64,000 bases of DNA from Planctomycetota bacterium (GCA_016350165.1 CP066225.1:5146001-5210000), one strand, 5' to 3'; shown: positions 7,656 through 17,688, numbered from the stretch's first letter. The notes: generated by a model from the letters alone, not told the origin. A program made the numbers and translations.

Positions 7656-10295
7656 TTAGTTCTGCTTGACAGCTTCGTTGTGTTCTTGCGGTTTGCTGTC
7701 TTTGTTGCGTGGCTGAACGGCTGGGTTTTCCCAGAGGATGAGCCCTGGTATGACCATGCCTTCGAAGTTCACACCGCCAGGTACTGCACGGATTGCGAAG
7801 CCGTAACGGCCGCTGGTTCCTGCGTGTACTGAACCGTTAAAGCGGTACTTGCCATCGCCGAGATCTTGTGCGACTTCCATGTCGATGGCGTGACCTGTGA
7901 GCAGGTCGCCGTCGTTTCCGATTTGGCCGCTATAGATCTGAATGCGTACTTCTTCTGGTTTGAGTTCGCCGAGGTAGACGACGGAAGAGACGCCGAGTGA
8001 ATCGTGAACACCGATTGGAAGTTCGGTTGCAGCGTCAACAGATTCGACGTGCATCTTGTCCCAGTTGTCACGTAGGCGATACTTCTGATGCGTGTATTCG
8101 ATTGCGCCCTTGAGGTCGTCCTTGCCGAGTGCACGTGTACGTCTAAGCGCTGGTAAGTAGAGCTTTTCTGCGTACTCTTGAACCTGACGGTTGGAGTTGA
8201 ACATTGGGGCGAGTTGCGAGATACAACGCTTCATCTTCTTGACCCATCCGCGTGGGATGCCGTGATCGTCACGGTCGTAGAAGAGTGGAACGATTTCTTT
8301 TTCGAGCAGGTCGTAGAGTGACTTACTTTCGATGTCGTCCGCAACTTCTGGGTTTGCATATTCTTCGCCGCGACCGATAGACCAGCCGAGATCAGCTTCG
8401 TATGCTTCGTCCCACCAGCCGTCCATGATGGAGCAGTTTGGAACACCGTTGAGTGCGGCTTTCATGCCGGAGGTGCCGGATGCTTCCATACCGCGACGTG
8501 GATTATTCATCCAAACGTCACAACCTTGGACGAGGTAACGTGCAACGTGCATATCGTAGTTTTCAATGAAGACGATACGGTGTGCAACATTTGATTGACG
8601 AGCGAACTGGACGATCTGACGAATGAGATCTTTACCGCCGCCGTCGGCTGGGTGCGACTTACCAGCGATGAGGAATTGTACTGGTTTATCAGTGCTTCGC
8701 AGAAGTTTCAGGAGGCGTTCAGCATCACGAAGGATGAGGTTGCCACGTTTGTAAGTTGCGAAGCGACGAGCGAAACCAATGGTGAGGTTCTTGGCACTGA
8801 GGCCGTCACATACGTCGCGGATGTGTTCTTCTGATGCGCCGCGTTGCTTCATTTGCTTGCGAAGCTGACGACGTGCCCAGAGAATCAAACGCTGACGGCG
8901 TGACTCGTGAACATCCCAAAGTTCTTCATCAGGAATTTCTTCGACACCTTGCCATACTGAATGATCAGCTGAGTCGTTTTGCCATCGTGAACCGAGGTAA
9001 CGGTCGAAGAGGTTGATGAGGTCACCAGAGAGCCAAGTACGAGCGTGTACGCCGTTGGTGACGTGTGTGATTGGTACTTCGTGACGAGGTACTTGCGGCC
9101 AAATATTGTGCCACATGTCACGTGAGACAACACCGTGAAGTTTGGAGACGCCATTTGCCCAGTCTGAGGTACGAATGGCAAGAACAGCCATTGAGAAGAA
9201 TTCATTTTTGTTGAAGACGTTTTCACGACCGAGGGCGAGGAGGCCTTCCATATCGAGTTTGACGTTACTGATGTAATCTTTGAAGTAACGCTTGATCATG
9301 TCAGGGGGGAAACGGTCAATGCCAGCTGGCACTGGTGTGTGTGTCGTGAAGACATTCTGTGCGGAAGCAAGTGAGCATGCTTCGTCGAAAGTGATGTTCT
9401 TTTCTTCGATGAGGTCACGAATACGTTCGAGAGCGAGGAATGCGGAATGGCCTTCGTTCATGTGGCAGACATCAGGCTTGATGCCGAGCGCGTTGAGCAT
9501 ACGGACGCCGCCGATGCCGAGAACGATTTCCTGCTTGATTCGCATTTCCATATCGCCGCCGTAGAGCTGGCCGGTGATGGCGCGGTCTGCGACGTCGTTT
9601 TCAGGCATGTTTGTGTCGAGGAGGTACAGAGGGATGCGACCGACTTGCACTTTCCAAATACCACACCAGACATCACGTCCGGGCATTTCGACTTTGACCT
9701 TCATTTGCTGCTTGTCTTCGTCACGAACGCGTGTGACAGGAAGGTTTGCAAAGTCGAGGTCAGGTAAATATTCCTGTTGCCAACCATCAGCGTTCAGATA
9801 CTGCTGAAAGTAGCCGTGACGGTAGAGAAGGCCGACAGCGACGAGAGGCATGCCGAGTTCAGAAGCTGACTTGAGGTGGTCACCGGCGAGGATGCCGAGG
9901 CCGCCTGAGTAGATCTGAAAACATTCGGTGAGGCCGAATTCAGAGCAGAAATACGCAACTTTGAAATCGCCAGGCTTGTGATCAGTGCGATCAAGCCAAG
10001 GCGTGCGTTTTTGATGACGCTCAAAGTTGTCCATGACGCGTGAGAGAGAGTTGAGGAACCCTTCATCTTTAGCGTATGTTTCAAGCGTTTTTTGTGGCAA
10101 CATGCCAAGCATCTTGACAGGGTTATGGTTGGTCTGCTGCCAAAGATCGCGATCGAGGCGCATGAAGAGCTTGACAGCTTCTGGGTGCCAACTCCACCAC
10201 ATGTTGTTAGCGATTTCGAGGAGTGGCTTAAGAGGCTCAGGGAGCGAAGGTACCACTTTGAATGACCGAATTCGTGCCAAGTCCGGACTAAGCAT
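7656..10295 (-). CDS. glgP: Alpha-glucan phosphorylase (GT35, DUF3417-containing type)
   Basis: This enzyme releases glucose 1-phosphate from glycogen or maltodextrin. At 879 residues it has the N-terminal extension found in the branch of GT35 with a DUF3417 domain (NNMWWSWHPEA, about 30-40). Further motifs are FCSEFGLTECFQIYSGGLGILAGDH (in pieces, about 114-140), HMNEGHSAF (about 280), THTPVPAG (about 318) and the PLP site SGTSGMKAALNG with Lys612. About 50 C-terminal residues after the last conserved block are polar. The ATG has AGGA five bases upstream. It stands as a single gene with its own terminator. Together with the GH57 amylase at 37 kb it indicates glycogen turnover. Confidence 0.95.
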   Translation of the reverse strand: MLSPDLARIRSFKVVPSLPEPLKPLLEIANNMWWSWHPEAVKLFMRLDRDLWQQTNHNPVKMLGMLPQKTLETYAKDEGFLNSLSRVMDNFERHQKRTPWLDRTDHKPGDFKVAYFCSEFGLTECFQIYSGGLGILAGDHLKSASELGMPLVAVGLLYRHGYFQQYLNADGWQQEYLPDLDFANLPVTRVRDEDKQQMKVKVEMPGRDVWCGIWKVQVGRIPLYLLDTNMPENDVADRAITGQLYGGDMEMRIKQEIVLGIGGVRMLNALGIKPDVCHMNEGHSAFLALERIRDLIEEKNITFDEACSLASAQNVFTTHTPVPAGIDRFPPDMIKRYFKDYISNVKLDMEGLLALGRENVFNKNEFFSMAVLAIRTSDWANGVSKLHGVVSRDMWHNIWPQVPRHEVPITHVTNGVHARTWLSGDLINLFDRYLGSRWQNDSADHSVWQGVEEIPDEELWDVHESRRQRLILWARRQLRKQMKQRGASEEHIRDVCDGLSAKNLTIGFARRFATYKRGNLILRDAERLLKLLRSTDKPVQFLIAGKSHPADGGGKDLIRQIVQFARQSNVAHRIVFIENYDMHVARYLVQGCDVWMNNPRRGMEASGTSGMKAALNGVPNCSIMDGWWDEAYEADLGWSIGRGEEYANPEVADDIESKSLYDLLEKEIVPLFYDRDDHGIPRGWVKKMKRCISQLAPMFNSNRQVQEYAEKLYLPALRRTRALGKDDLKGAIEYTHQKYRLRDNWDKMHVESVDAATELPIGVHDSLGVSSVVYLGELKPEEVRIQIYSGQIGNDGDLLTGHAIDMEVAQDLGDGKYRFNGSVHAGTSGRYGFAIRAVPGGVNFEGMVIPGLILWENPAVQPRNKDSKPQEHNEAVKQN

Positions 10296-10728
10296 TGTTT
10301 CCTGCTTTCTATCTATCTATCCAACATCTACGACTAAACGTAGTCGGCCATGCAAGACCGTTGTGTATGTCGTGAGCTAATTGTATAAAACGACAAAAAC
10401 CCACGTCTTGAACGCTATGATGTTCTATCGACCACAATCAAAGGCAAACTGAGTCCAATTTGCCCCACTTTTAAGGGTATTACCCGAGATTTATCATTTA
10501 TGGGGATGTAGAGCGTCCAATAACGTGAGTAAATGAATGAATACCACTTATGGAGAGTCGATAAACGCAATTTATGACCGATAACTGCAACAGTTGATTA
10601 GAAAATATTTTTGCATAGCGTTGAATCGAATACTATTTTGACTTGAAACACATTAAAACAAATTGCACATCATAACGATGTGCAAATCAATGTTATTAGT
10701 ATGAAGTTATCTGGACTCAATGATTTAA
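10296..10728. other. Gene-free intergenic region upstream of glgP
   Basis: This stretch of 433 bases is AT-rich and holds no ORF of useful length. It should contain the glgP promoter on the minus strand and the 3' end of the ExbB-like gene. I see no strong hairpin with a T-tract and no clear promoter pair in it. Confidence 0.5.
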
Positions 10729-11373
10729 TTAATCAGCATCAGCATCTTTAACAGGTTCTTGCTGATCCATTAATGCTGAAGCTGTGAGCGATTCAAGACG
10801 ACTAAGCGTGCGGTCTATTTGTGCCTTAAATGCATTGTATGGAAAGAGCGTAATAAGCATGACAATAAGTCCAGCGGCTGTCGTGATAAGTGCTTCAGCG
10901 ATACCACGACTGAGTTCACTTGTTTCAGCTGCAACGCCTGAGGATTCTGAAAGAACTTCAAAAGCTTGGATAATGCCAATAACCGTGCCAAGAATCCCAA
11001 TCATTGGCGCTGCTGTAATGATGGTCGAAAGTAAAGGCATGTAGCGTTCAAGCCGCTTGCGTTGACTTTCAACAGCATCGATCATGCCAGCATCTGACAT
11101 CTGTTTTTCATTGACCAGTCGCGCTACCGCCCTGCCATAAACACTGCGATCACTCTCAACGAGTAAACGGACTTTATCTTTGTCTCCACCACGTAACAAT
11201 CGCCCGATCTGATCAATTTTAATCATTTGTCCGGGATGGTTCTGAGTTATAAAGAACCAAAGGCGTTCAAACGTCAGCGTCATGGAAGCTAAGCTAAGTA
11301 TCAGCAGAGGCCACATTACAATGCCGCCACGTTCCATGATCTTCCAGAAACTGTCTATGAGCATATCTGACAT
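10729..11373 (-). CDS. MotA/TolQ/ExbB proton channel family protein
   Basis: Three membrane segments are visible (about 20-38, 108-135 and 155-180) in the ExbB/TolQ arrangement. The last two contain the conserved pore pattern (APMIGILGTVIGIIQAF and GIAEALITTAAGLIVML, with the pore-lining Thr residues). Length, 214 residues, fits ExbB. Such proteins use the proton gradient to drive TonB, Tol or related work across the envelope. No ExbD/TolR or TonB gene is adjacent, which is unusual, so the partner is encoded elsewhere. The start could be TTG 11379 or ATG 11373; ATG is preferred. Confidence 0.85.
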   Translation of the reverse strand: MSDMLIDSFWKIMERGGIVMWPLLILSLASMTLTFERLWFFITQNHPGQMIKIDQIGRLLRGGDKDKVRLLVESDRSVYGRAVARLVNEKQMSDAGMIDAVESQRKRLERYMPLLSTIITAAPMIGILGTVIGIIQAFEVLSESSGVAAETSELSRGIAEALITTAAGLIVMLITLFPYNAFKAQIDRTLSRLESLTASALMDQQEPVKDADAD

Positions 11374-11494
11374 AATCAACAGGATACCACATTGAGGGAA
11401 TTGATGTCATCAAACGTGAATGTGACATAAGAGTATGGTATCTATCGTATAGATCGTGTCAGACCATCCAAATAAGCATCATTACTGTTTTGAC

Positions 11495-11962
11495 TTAGGC
11501 TTTTGATTTGAATGCTGAAAACATTACAGCAAAGCCAGCAATTGTGACACCTATGGTGATGAGTGGTATGAAGTAAATGTAGCCTGGTGTATTTTTGTCG
11601 ATAACACTAACTTCAGGATCATTGGGATTGTAATACACGACTACTTCATTGCCGGAAATATTCTCTTCAAGCCAATCTTCTGCATCGACTTGCGATTTAA
11701 AACTCACATCTCGGCCGAAAGCGAGTTTATCATCGCGATATTCTTTGTTATTAACGGTGTAAATGTAATTCATTTTTGGCTGATATTTTCTACCACGCTT
11801 ACTTGTCAAACTCTGAATACTACTGGAAGTAACCGAACCGGTAACTTGCTCAAAAGAACCTGCTTGACGCGCATTCATAAGATCACCAACAAGGTAAATT
11901 GTAACTCCTGCGCCAGCGACAATCATCACTAAACCAATTACTAAATTCAATAACTTTTTCAT
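11495..11962 (-). CDS. DUF3592 domain membrane protein
   Basis: From ATG 11962 (AGAGG five bases upstream) the protein has 155 residues. It has an N-terminal membrane segment (about 5-25), a soluble middle with a beta-rich pattern typical of DUF3592 (TGSVTSSSI, YIYTVNNKEYRDDKLAFG, GNEVVVYYNPNDPEVSVID), and a second membrane segment (about 130-150). The middle should face the periplasm or outside. The family has no known biochemical role. It stands alone between the ExbB-like gene and dsbD, with about 110-150 bases on either side. Confidence 0.8.
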   Translation of the reverse strand: MKKLLNLVIGLVMIVAGAGVTIYLVGDLMNARQAGSFEQVTGSVTSSSIQSLTSKRGRKYQPKMNYIYTVNNKEYRDDKLAFGRDVSFKSQVDAEDWLEENISGNEVVVYYNPNDPEVSVIDKNTPGYIYFIPLITIGVTIAGFAVMFSAFKSKA

Positions 11963-12117
11963 TTTGCCTCTAAGAAATTTAAACAAATCGAGTAGTATCT
12001 GACCGTCATACTACAAAATGCTAAGCAAAAACACGAACTCAAAACACTTATTAATACAAAAACGAGTCAATCGCTTGGATTAACTCGCTAAATTCCAGCT
12101 CAAATATTAAACAGAAA

Positions 12118-14124
12118 CTATGATTTGGCTTTCGCAATATCTATTGAATCAACAACTTGATCAGCTGTATACCAATCGCTTTCAAACACCTGTTGCCCAT
12201 CTGGTGAATATATAACCAAAAGCGGAATTGTTACTCGGCCAACATCTTTTAATTTTGCCCAGCCTTCCTCATTTGAACGACTCGTCAGATCGACTTTCAT
12301 CGGTATTACATTATCGTTACCTAATGCTGACACCACACGATCTGTCGAGAGCACTGTATTTTCAAGTGTTTTACAGTTCAAACACCAATCAGCTGTAAAA
12401 TCTAGAACAATGACATTGCCTTGCTCAAGTGCTGTATTGAATTTTTCTGGAGTGTAGTACTGCCACTTGATCGGCCCTTCTTCTGTTAACTTTACTGCTC
12501 CCATCAAAGATGCAATGACAGTTAATGATCCTACGATTGTCCATGCTGTTCGTTTTACATGACTTGGTGTAATTGACCATGTTTTGATGATAAGCCACAA
12601 ACCAGCCAATGCGATGAATCCCATGACAGCCCACCAATAAAGCTGATTCGTTGCCTCAGTGCCATTCGAGAAGATACTTGCAAAACCTACGCCAATAAAA
12701 TATGCAGAAGCAGCGAGCATAAGTAAACCCATAATTTGTTTAATGAGTTCACTGGCTGGCCCTGTTCGTGGCATTTTTTCAACCCATTTGGGATTCGCAG
12801 ATAGTATCAGGTAAGGCAATGCCATGCCGAAACCAATTGAACCAAAGACAGTCAATGTAACAATAAGATTTTTATCCAATGCCCATGCTGCAGCCCCTCC
12901 CATAAATGGAGCGGTACATGGCGTTGACAGGATTGCAGTCATGACACCGAAGCCAATACTGCCGGTTGCAGTATCCTGCTTGGGACTGATTTGATAAACC
13001 GATTGTGGAAGTTGTATTGCAAATACGCCACACATACCGACCGCCATTACAGCGATGAAGATACCGATGCCAATTGTGAACCACCAGTACTGGAATAACA
13101 CGCTAATAGCACTAACACTTGCAATGCTGGAAATAAATCCACCTAAAATAAGCCAAAATGCAACAACTCCAACGCTCATCCAAATACCAAGCATTAAACA
13201 GCGAACTCGATTACCCGCAGCTTTACTCATCCCCATAATTTTAATAGGTATGACAGGTAAAACACATGGCGTCAGGTTTAAAAGAAAGCCGCCTAACATC
13301 GCAACCAACAAAACCAACGCAAAGCCAAAACCTGTAGTATTAATTCCAAACGAATAGCCAAACGCATCGAACTTTACACTATTGCTTGAAGATTGAGTTG
13401 TAGCGACACTGCCGAATGACGTTGCGTCAAAATCATCAAAAAGTGAAGCATCTTTCGTTTTACTTGATGACGTAGTTATTTCACTACTTAACTTGCTTTG
13501 ATCTGTATTACCTGATGTATTATTTGGTTGAACTGGTACTGCTACAGCCGCTTCAACTTCAGGGCTTTTAATTGTAAGCATTAAATCAATCGTCTTGTCA
13601 GTTGGAGCCAAGCAAGCACGATCGTTACAAGTCTGATAGTCCACATTGACTTTGATAGGATATTCGCCTGCAGAAGCATCACCTTTAACAACAACTGGAA
13701 CATAAAAGATCGTCTTGTTGTCATAAGCTGGTAACTGAGATTCTTCGCCAGTAAAATTAACGATCACTTGATGCGGCTTCGGATACTGCACTGCCCCCAC
13801 TTCAATTGACGTATTTTCTGCTTTTACAGTTACTGTCGTTGGAATAAGAAAACTGAATTCTTTGGGGATTTGTTCTTGGTTTGGATTGATATGATAGGTT
13901 TCAGCCATTTCTGCGATCACAGCAATAACACGCTGGTCACCGGGTCGTGCATTTGTATCGTTTAATTCAGCACTTATTTGAACAGGATCACTTGCAACCT
14001 CACCTCCCAAATCAAATCGCTGCTGAGCATTAAGAGACTTAACAGGCATAAGCACTGAAATCAGCAATAAGATCATTACTACTCGAACATACCCAGATAC
14101 AACATGATTCAACTTGGTTGGCAT
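12118..14124 (-). CDS. dsbD: Thiol:disulfide interchange protein DsbD
   Basis: DsbD carries electrons from cytoplasmic thioredoxin to periplasmic thiol proteins and cytochrome maturation factors. The 668 residues show a signal peptide (about 10-33), an N-terminal beta-domain with the Cys pair in YQTCNDRACLAP (about 164-175), eight hydrophobic segments (about 265-535) with the redox cysteines in LTPCVLPV and STPCTAPF, and a C-terminal thioredoxin domain with DWCLNCK (about 580). The N-terminal domain is followed by a Ser/Thr-rich linker (about 205-250). All three redox pairs are present. Codon use is more AT-rich than in hom or glgP. It is monocistronic as far as can be seen. Confidence 0.93.
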   Translation of the reverse strand: MPTKLNHVVSGYVRVVMILLLISVLMPVKSLNAQQRFDLGGEVASDPVQISAELNDTNARPGDQRVIAVIAEMAETYHINPNQEQIPKEFSFLIPTTVTVKAENTSIEVGAVQYPKPHQVIVNFTGEESQLPAYDNKTIFYVPVVVKGDASAGEYPIKVNVDYQTCNDRACLAPTDKTIDLMLTIKSPEVEAAVAVPVQPNNTSGNTDQSKLSSEITTSSSKTKDASLFDDFDATSFGSVATTQSSSNSVKFDAFGYSFGINTTGFGFALVLLVAMLGGFLLNLTPCVLPVIPIKIMGMSKAAGNRVRCLMLGIWMSVGVVAFWLILGGFISSIASVSAISVLFQYWWFTIGIGIFIAVMAVGMCGVFAIQLPQSVYQISPKQDTATGSIGFGVMTAILSTPCTAPFMGGAAAWALDKNLIVTLTVFGSIGFGMALPYLILSANPKWVEKMPRTGPASELIKQIMGLLMLAASAYFIGVGFASIFSNGTEATNQLYWWAVMGFIALAGLWLIIKTWSITPSHVKRTAWTIVGSLTVIASLMGAVKLTEEGPIKWQYYTPEKFNTALEQGNVIVLDFTADWCLNCKTLENTVLSTDRVVSALGNDNVIPMKVDLTSRSNEEGWAKLKDVGRVTIPLLVIYSPDGQQVFESDWYTADQVVDSIDIAKAKS

Positions 14125-14955
14125 AACTGATCTTTCTTTCTAAACATTAAATCAGTATCAAAAAGTCTCTTTGTGTCTTTGTCTTACTAAACACGACTTG
14201 TGTATCAAAATATTTCAGTTGATCTTGAGCGATCGTAAAATTCCACATAATCAGCGTGTTCAACTAAACACTTTCAGTCATTTCCACACAAGCAAATATT
14301 AACGGATTTGCCTACTTCCTTGCGAAAGTCTGTAATCAACGACAAGTGAAGGAACAAAAAAGCAAACAATCCAGTTATTCGGTCCAATGATTGCACATGC
14401 TCTGTTATTCCATAAAAACTAACCTATTTTCGGAACAAGATATATAACTCTTTTATCTAGGCTACCCATGCATGACTTATGCACAAATTTTCAAAAAATA
14501 CTTGCTAAAATTGCGATAAGCAGGGTATTCTGATCTACGGGAGAACACGGTTTTTCATCTGGGGGAGGCACATATTTTATCCCTGTCAACAGCATTTCAT
14601 TCAGGGAATTGCCCGTAAATCAGTTTCAGGTTCTCGACGTAACGGTGTTAGGTAGACGTACGTTGTATGGGTTCATTGCGGTGTATGCGACATTAACGGA
14701 TTGCTAATTCACAAACTAGACCGGGCGTCATTGCGGGATGCAAATCCCTCCAAAATTTTTGATTAACAACGTGATTCATTGGCTCTCTGAATCTTCTAAC
14801 AAAGTAAGTAACAAAAACAGACACCATGCCTGTGCCTGTATCGCCCTGTGTTTGTGTTAAATGGAGGGTTTAGTGAGTTGAATCATATTCAATACAGTTG
14901 GTCGTTCTAAATAACTCATCCACGCTATCGATGAGCACGAAAGGAAATCTGAACT
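14125..14955. other. Long gene-free region between dsbD and a FixJ-type regulator
   Basis: These 831 bases contain no ORF worth annotating on either strand. The left third is AT-rich and should include the minus-strand dsbD promoter. The right two-thirds have a possible small-RNA unit (listed separately) and the leader of the regulator gene, which has GAAAGGAAA just before its ATG at 14956. Confidence 0.6.
14538..14760 (+). ncRNA. Candidate small RNA or long leader
   Basis: A promoter-like pair TTGCTA (14502-14507) and TATTCT (14526-14531) with an 18-base spacer precedes a region without ORFs. About 200 bases on, GGGAT-GCAA-ATCCC (14735-14748) forms a 5-bp stem closed by a GNRA tetraloop and is followed within eight bases by TTTTT. 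The stem is short for a terminator. No known RNA family was recognised. It could equally be the 5' leader of the regulator gene at 14956. Confidence 0.2.
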
Positions 14956-15615
14956 ATGCCAAGCCAAACTGTTTACATTGTGGACGATGACGAAGCTGTA
15001 CGCGATTCGCTCGTCATGCTGCTGACTTCGATGGGAATGGCTGCAGTGCCATTTGAATCAGCGGAAGCATTTCTTGAATCAGCCCAGAAATCACCGGATC
15101 AGCTCTCTGGTTGCTGCGTGCTAGACGTACGCATGCCCGGTATGAGTGGGATTGAAATCCAAAACCAACTTGGTCGCATGGGTATCAATCTACCCTGCAT
15201 TATGGTATCCGGATTTGGTGATGTCGCTTCAACGGTTGATTCATTTAAAGCTGGTGCTGTCGACTTTCTTGAAAAACCATTCAATGAACAGCAACTACTT
15301 GATCGAGTACAAGCCGCTTTAATTTGGGACGCAGAGCAGCGTGCTTATTCTGAAAAGCTTGCAGAAATATCAATGCGATACAACCGCCTGACACCACGTG
15401 AGCGTCAGGTCATGGAACTCGTTGTCGAAGGCAAGCTTAACAAACAAATCGCAGCTGACCTGGGTCTGTCGCACAAAACGATTGAAGTTCACCGTGCACA
15501 TGTCATGGATAAAATGCAGGCCGATTCGTTGGCCCATTTGGTGCGGATGGCCATGATGCTCAAGCAAAAAGAGTATCGTGTCTATCATCCACCTTCACGT
15601 CCAAGATTAAATTAA
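14956..15615 (+). CDS. FixJ-type two-component response regulator (REC + LuxR HTH)
   Basis: The 219 residues comprise a receiver domain (about 5-120) with acidic pocket DDD at 10-12, phospho-acceptor Asp57 in CVLDVRMPGMSG, a conserved Ser/Thr region (MVSGFGD) and Lys in FLEKPF, then a LuxR/GerE helix-turn-helix (about 139-200; LTPRERQVMELV and SHKTIEVHRAHVMDKM). The whole follows the FixJ/NarL-like pattern. No histidine kinase is adjacent, so the partner is unknown. A strong terminator lies 55 bases after the stop. The long upstream region suggests complex control. Confidence 0.92.
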   Translation: MPSQTVYIVDDDEAVRDSLVMLLTSMGMAAVPFESAEAFLESAQKSPDQLSGCCVLDVRMPGMSGIEIQNQLGRMGINLPCIMVSGFGDVASTVDSFKAGAVDFLEKPFNEQQLLDRVQAALIWDAEQRAYSEKLAEISMRYNRLTPRERQVMELVVEGKLNKQIAADLGLSHKTIEVHRAHVMDKMQADSLAHLVRMAMMLKQKEYRVYHPPSRPRLN

Positions 15616-15669
15616 GCCCCCATGAACTACGTTCATTTTATAAAATACTAAGCCTAATTTTAAAAATCG

Positions 15670-15720
15670 AGCGGTATTAAAGAATCGTTGATCATGACGC
15701 TTCTTTAAGCCGCTTTTTTT
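15670..15720 (+). terminator. Rho-independent terminator of the FixJ-type regulator
   Basis: AGCGG-TA-TTAAAGAA pairs with TTCTTTAA-G-CCGCT around a 16-base loop and is followed by seven T. The stem is interrupted once near its base. Confidence 0.85.
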
Positions 15721-15814
15721 ACATAACCTCAAGCTGGAACATCCCTTCGACCGATAAGTAATCCATGCGCGGGCCATCGTTGTATTTTATGCCTGCAGCC
15801 AGCGGATAGTGTTT

Positions 15815-16840
15815 ATGACAGATGTTCTCGATCAAAGTGAAGTTGATGCTCTGCTCGCAGCCGTAGACACCGGCGACAGTGATGCCGAGCAATCCAGTGA
15901 GTCGGTCAAGGTCTTCGCCTCTGGCCGTGGTCTCATTGAAACCGACGCCGAGATCAAAGCCTATGACTTCAAGCGTCCGGAGCGCGTATCCAAAGAGCAA
16001 ATGCGTGCTCTTGAAACCCTGCATGATTCATTTTCTCGTTCATTTGGTGCTGCTCTTTCAGGCTTCCTTCGAACAATCATGGAAGTCAAAGTCGCTAATA
16101 TCGAGCAAATGACCTATTCAGAATTTACTCATTCACTCCCAAACCCTACCTGCTTCAATCTCCTCTCAGCAGCACCCCTCGAAGGTAATATCTGCCTCGA
16201 AATCTCCCCTCTGATCATCTACCCGATCATCGACCGCCTCCTTGGCGGCTCAAATGCGGATCTCTTCATCCCACAGCGTCCACTCACTGCAATCGAGTTA
16301 CGACTCGTCTCTAAAATTATTGATCGCGCGATCGCTGCCTTAGGCGAAGTCTGGTCGTCCGTCCTTCCTTTGGACTTCAAGCAGGAAGAATCGGAATCCA
16401 ACCCTGCTCTCGTGCAAATCGTCGCACCAAATGAAGTGGTTGTGGTCGTGGGATTTGAAATGAAGATGAGCGGCCGAGCTGGCACAATGTCGCTTGGCAT
16501 TCCTTACGCCGTCATCGAACCTGTAGTCGACAAACTTTCCAATCAAACTTGGGCAGCTTACAAACGGCACCGTGATGATGATAAGCTACGTAATCGCTTG
16601 GCTTCTCACTTGGATGCTGCCCGTTTGGAAGTCTCTGCGATCTTGGCTGACACGACTATTAAGCTGTCGGATTTAATGAATCTACAAGTTGGTGATGTCG
16701 TCGTCACAGAAAAACCGGCTTCTGCACCACTGACACTTTCTGTTGGCGAAAAACGTAAATTCATCGGCCAACTCGGTCAATTCCACGGCAACCGCGCATT
16801 CAAAGTCAGCCGCAACATATCTCCAAAAGATCGCGTTTAA
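15815..16840 (+). CDS. fliM: Flagellar motor switch protein FliM
   Basis: FliM is the C-ring protein that binds phospho-CheY and FliG and sets rotation direction. From ATG 15815 it has 341 residues. The N-terminal peptide DVLDQSEVDALLAAV matches the CheY-binding leader of FliM. The middle CheC-like domain runs about 50-230 and the C-terminal SpoA (FliN-like) domain about 250-335 (LNLQVGDVV-like stretch, here MNLQVGDVVVTEKP). A GTG six bases upstream is an alternative start. It is not next to fliN, fliL or other flagellar genes, which is odd because fliM normally sits in a flagellar operon. It suggests flagellar genes are dispersed in this genome. Confidence 0.93.
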   Translation: MTDVLDQSEVDALLAAVDTGDSDAEQSSESVKVFASGRGLIETDAEIKAYDFKRPERVSKEQMRALETLHDSFSRSFGAALSGFLRTIMEVKVANIEQMTYSEFTHSLPNPTCFNLLSAAPLEGNICLEISPLIIYPIIDRLLGGSNADLFIPQRPLTAIELRLVSKIIDRAIAALGEVWSSVLPLDFKQEESESNPALVQIVAPNEVVVVVGFEMKMSGRAGTMSLGIPYAVIEPVVDKLSNQTWAAYKRHRDDDKLRNRLASHLDAARLEVSAILADTTIKLSDLMNLQVGDVVVTEKPASAPLTLSVGEKRKFIGQLGQFHGNRAFKVSRNISPKDRV

Positions 16841-16875
16841 TACTACTTATCTTAGCTTATAATCAATGTGATGGA

Positions 16876-17688
16876 TCAACCATTGATCGCTTTGTCTGCA
16901 TATCTAATCAACGGCTGCAATGAATTAGTACTGAGCAATAACAGCGGGTTCATCGTCTTCGTACCAATCGCAATCACATCTGCACCAGCACTCAGATAAT
17001 CGTCAACATCTTCATTTTTGTAGATACCCCCACCACCAATGATTAGCGCATCGCGAAATTCTTTTTTACTTCTCAGATCACGAATACACTGTATCGCAAC
17101 CGGCTTCAACGGCTTCCCACTTATCCCACCAGCGACATTCGGTAACGTATTGCAGCAATGGAAAGCTTCAACACCTTCATTGATCGCATCCAATGCCATT
17201 TGTTCATAATTTACAGGCGGCAACTTCGCGACAATCGGTACCCCTGTCGCAACAGCCTTTTTAAATAGATCTTTAGGCCAATTAATATGCCCAACATTGG
17301 GGCAGCTCATATTTAACTCAACACCAAGCGGCTTAATCGCTTCCACCTTCTCCAAAAGCTCATACCATTCCCCATCATTAAAGCCATGTATGCTCAACAG
17401 CTTATCACTTGGGTCAATCTTTCCCGATTTAACACGCTCTGCCAACCAATCTATACCGGGATTCCTGAGCCCAATCTTATTCACCCATCCCTTGATTCTT
17501 GGGTAATATCTCACAGTCTTAATGATTTGCATGACTCGACCACCACGAGCTTTTGCAGTGTATGTACCGAGTGTAGCTGTCGCCCCATCTGGTTGTATAT
17601 AGTTGCCAAACGGTGCCGAGATCACTGAAGCTTTCAGTCCCTCATGCAGAATTTCACGCTGTTGCTTTTGATTGTCCATTGCATTCAA
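16876..17688 (-). CDS. Dihydroorotate dehydrogenase-like FMN protein
   Basis: This 270-residue TIM-barrel protein has DHODH-family signatures: GVELNMSCPNVG (about 122-133), PIVAKLPP (about 150, FMN/phosphate-contact Lys), GGISGKPLKPVAI (about 192-204) and IIGGGGIYKNEDVDDYLSAGADVIAIGT (in pieces, about 218-245). Class 1 enzymes are about 300 residues, so it is slightly short, and the N-terminal substrate loop differs (ATATLGTYTAKARGG). It may be a true PyrD of class 1 or a paralogue such as a dihydropyrimidine dehydrogenase-like enzyme. No pyrimidine genes are adjacent. It converges on fliM with about 36 bases between the stops. Confidence 0.8.
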   Translation of the reverse strand: MNAMDNQKQQREILHEGLKASVISAPFGNYIQPDGATATLGTYTAKARGGRVMQIIKTVRYYPRIKGWVNKIGLRNPGIDWLAERVKSGKIDPSDKLLSIHGFNDGEWYELLEKVEAIKPLGVELNMSCPNVGHINWPKDLFKKAVATGVPIVAKLPPVNYEQMALDAINEGVEAFHCCNTLPNVAGGISGKPLKPVAIQCIRDLRSKKEFRDALIIGGGGIYKNEDVDDYLSAGADVIAIGTKTMNPLLLLSTNSLQPLIRYADKAING

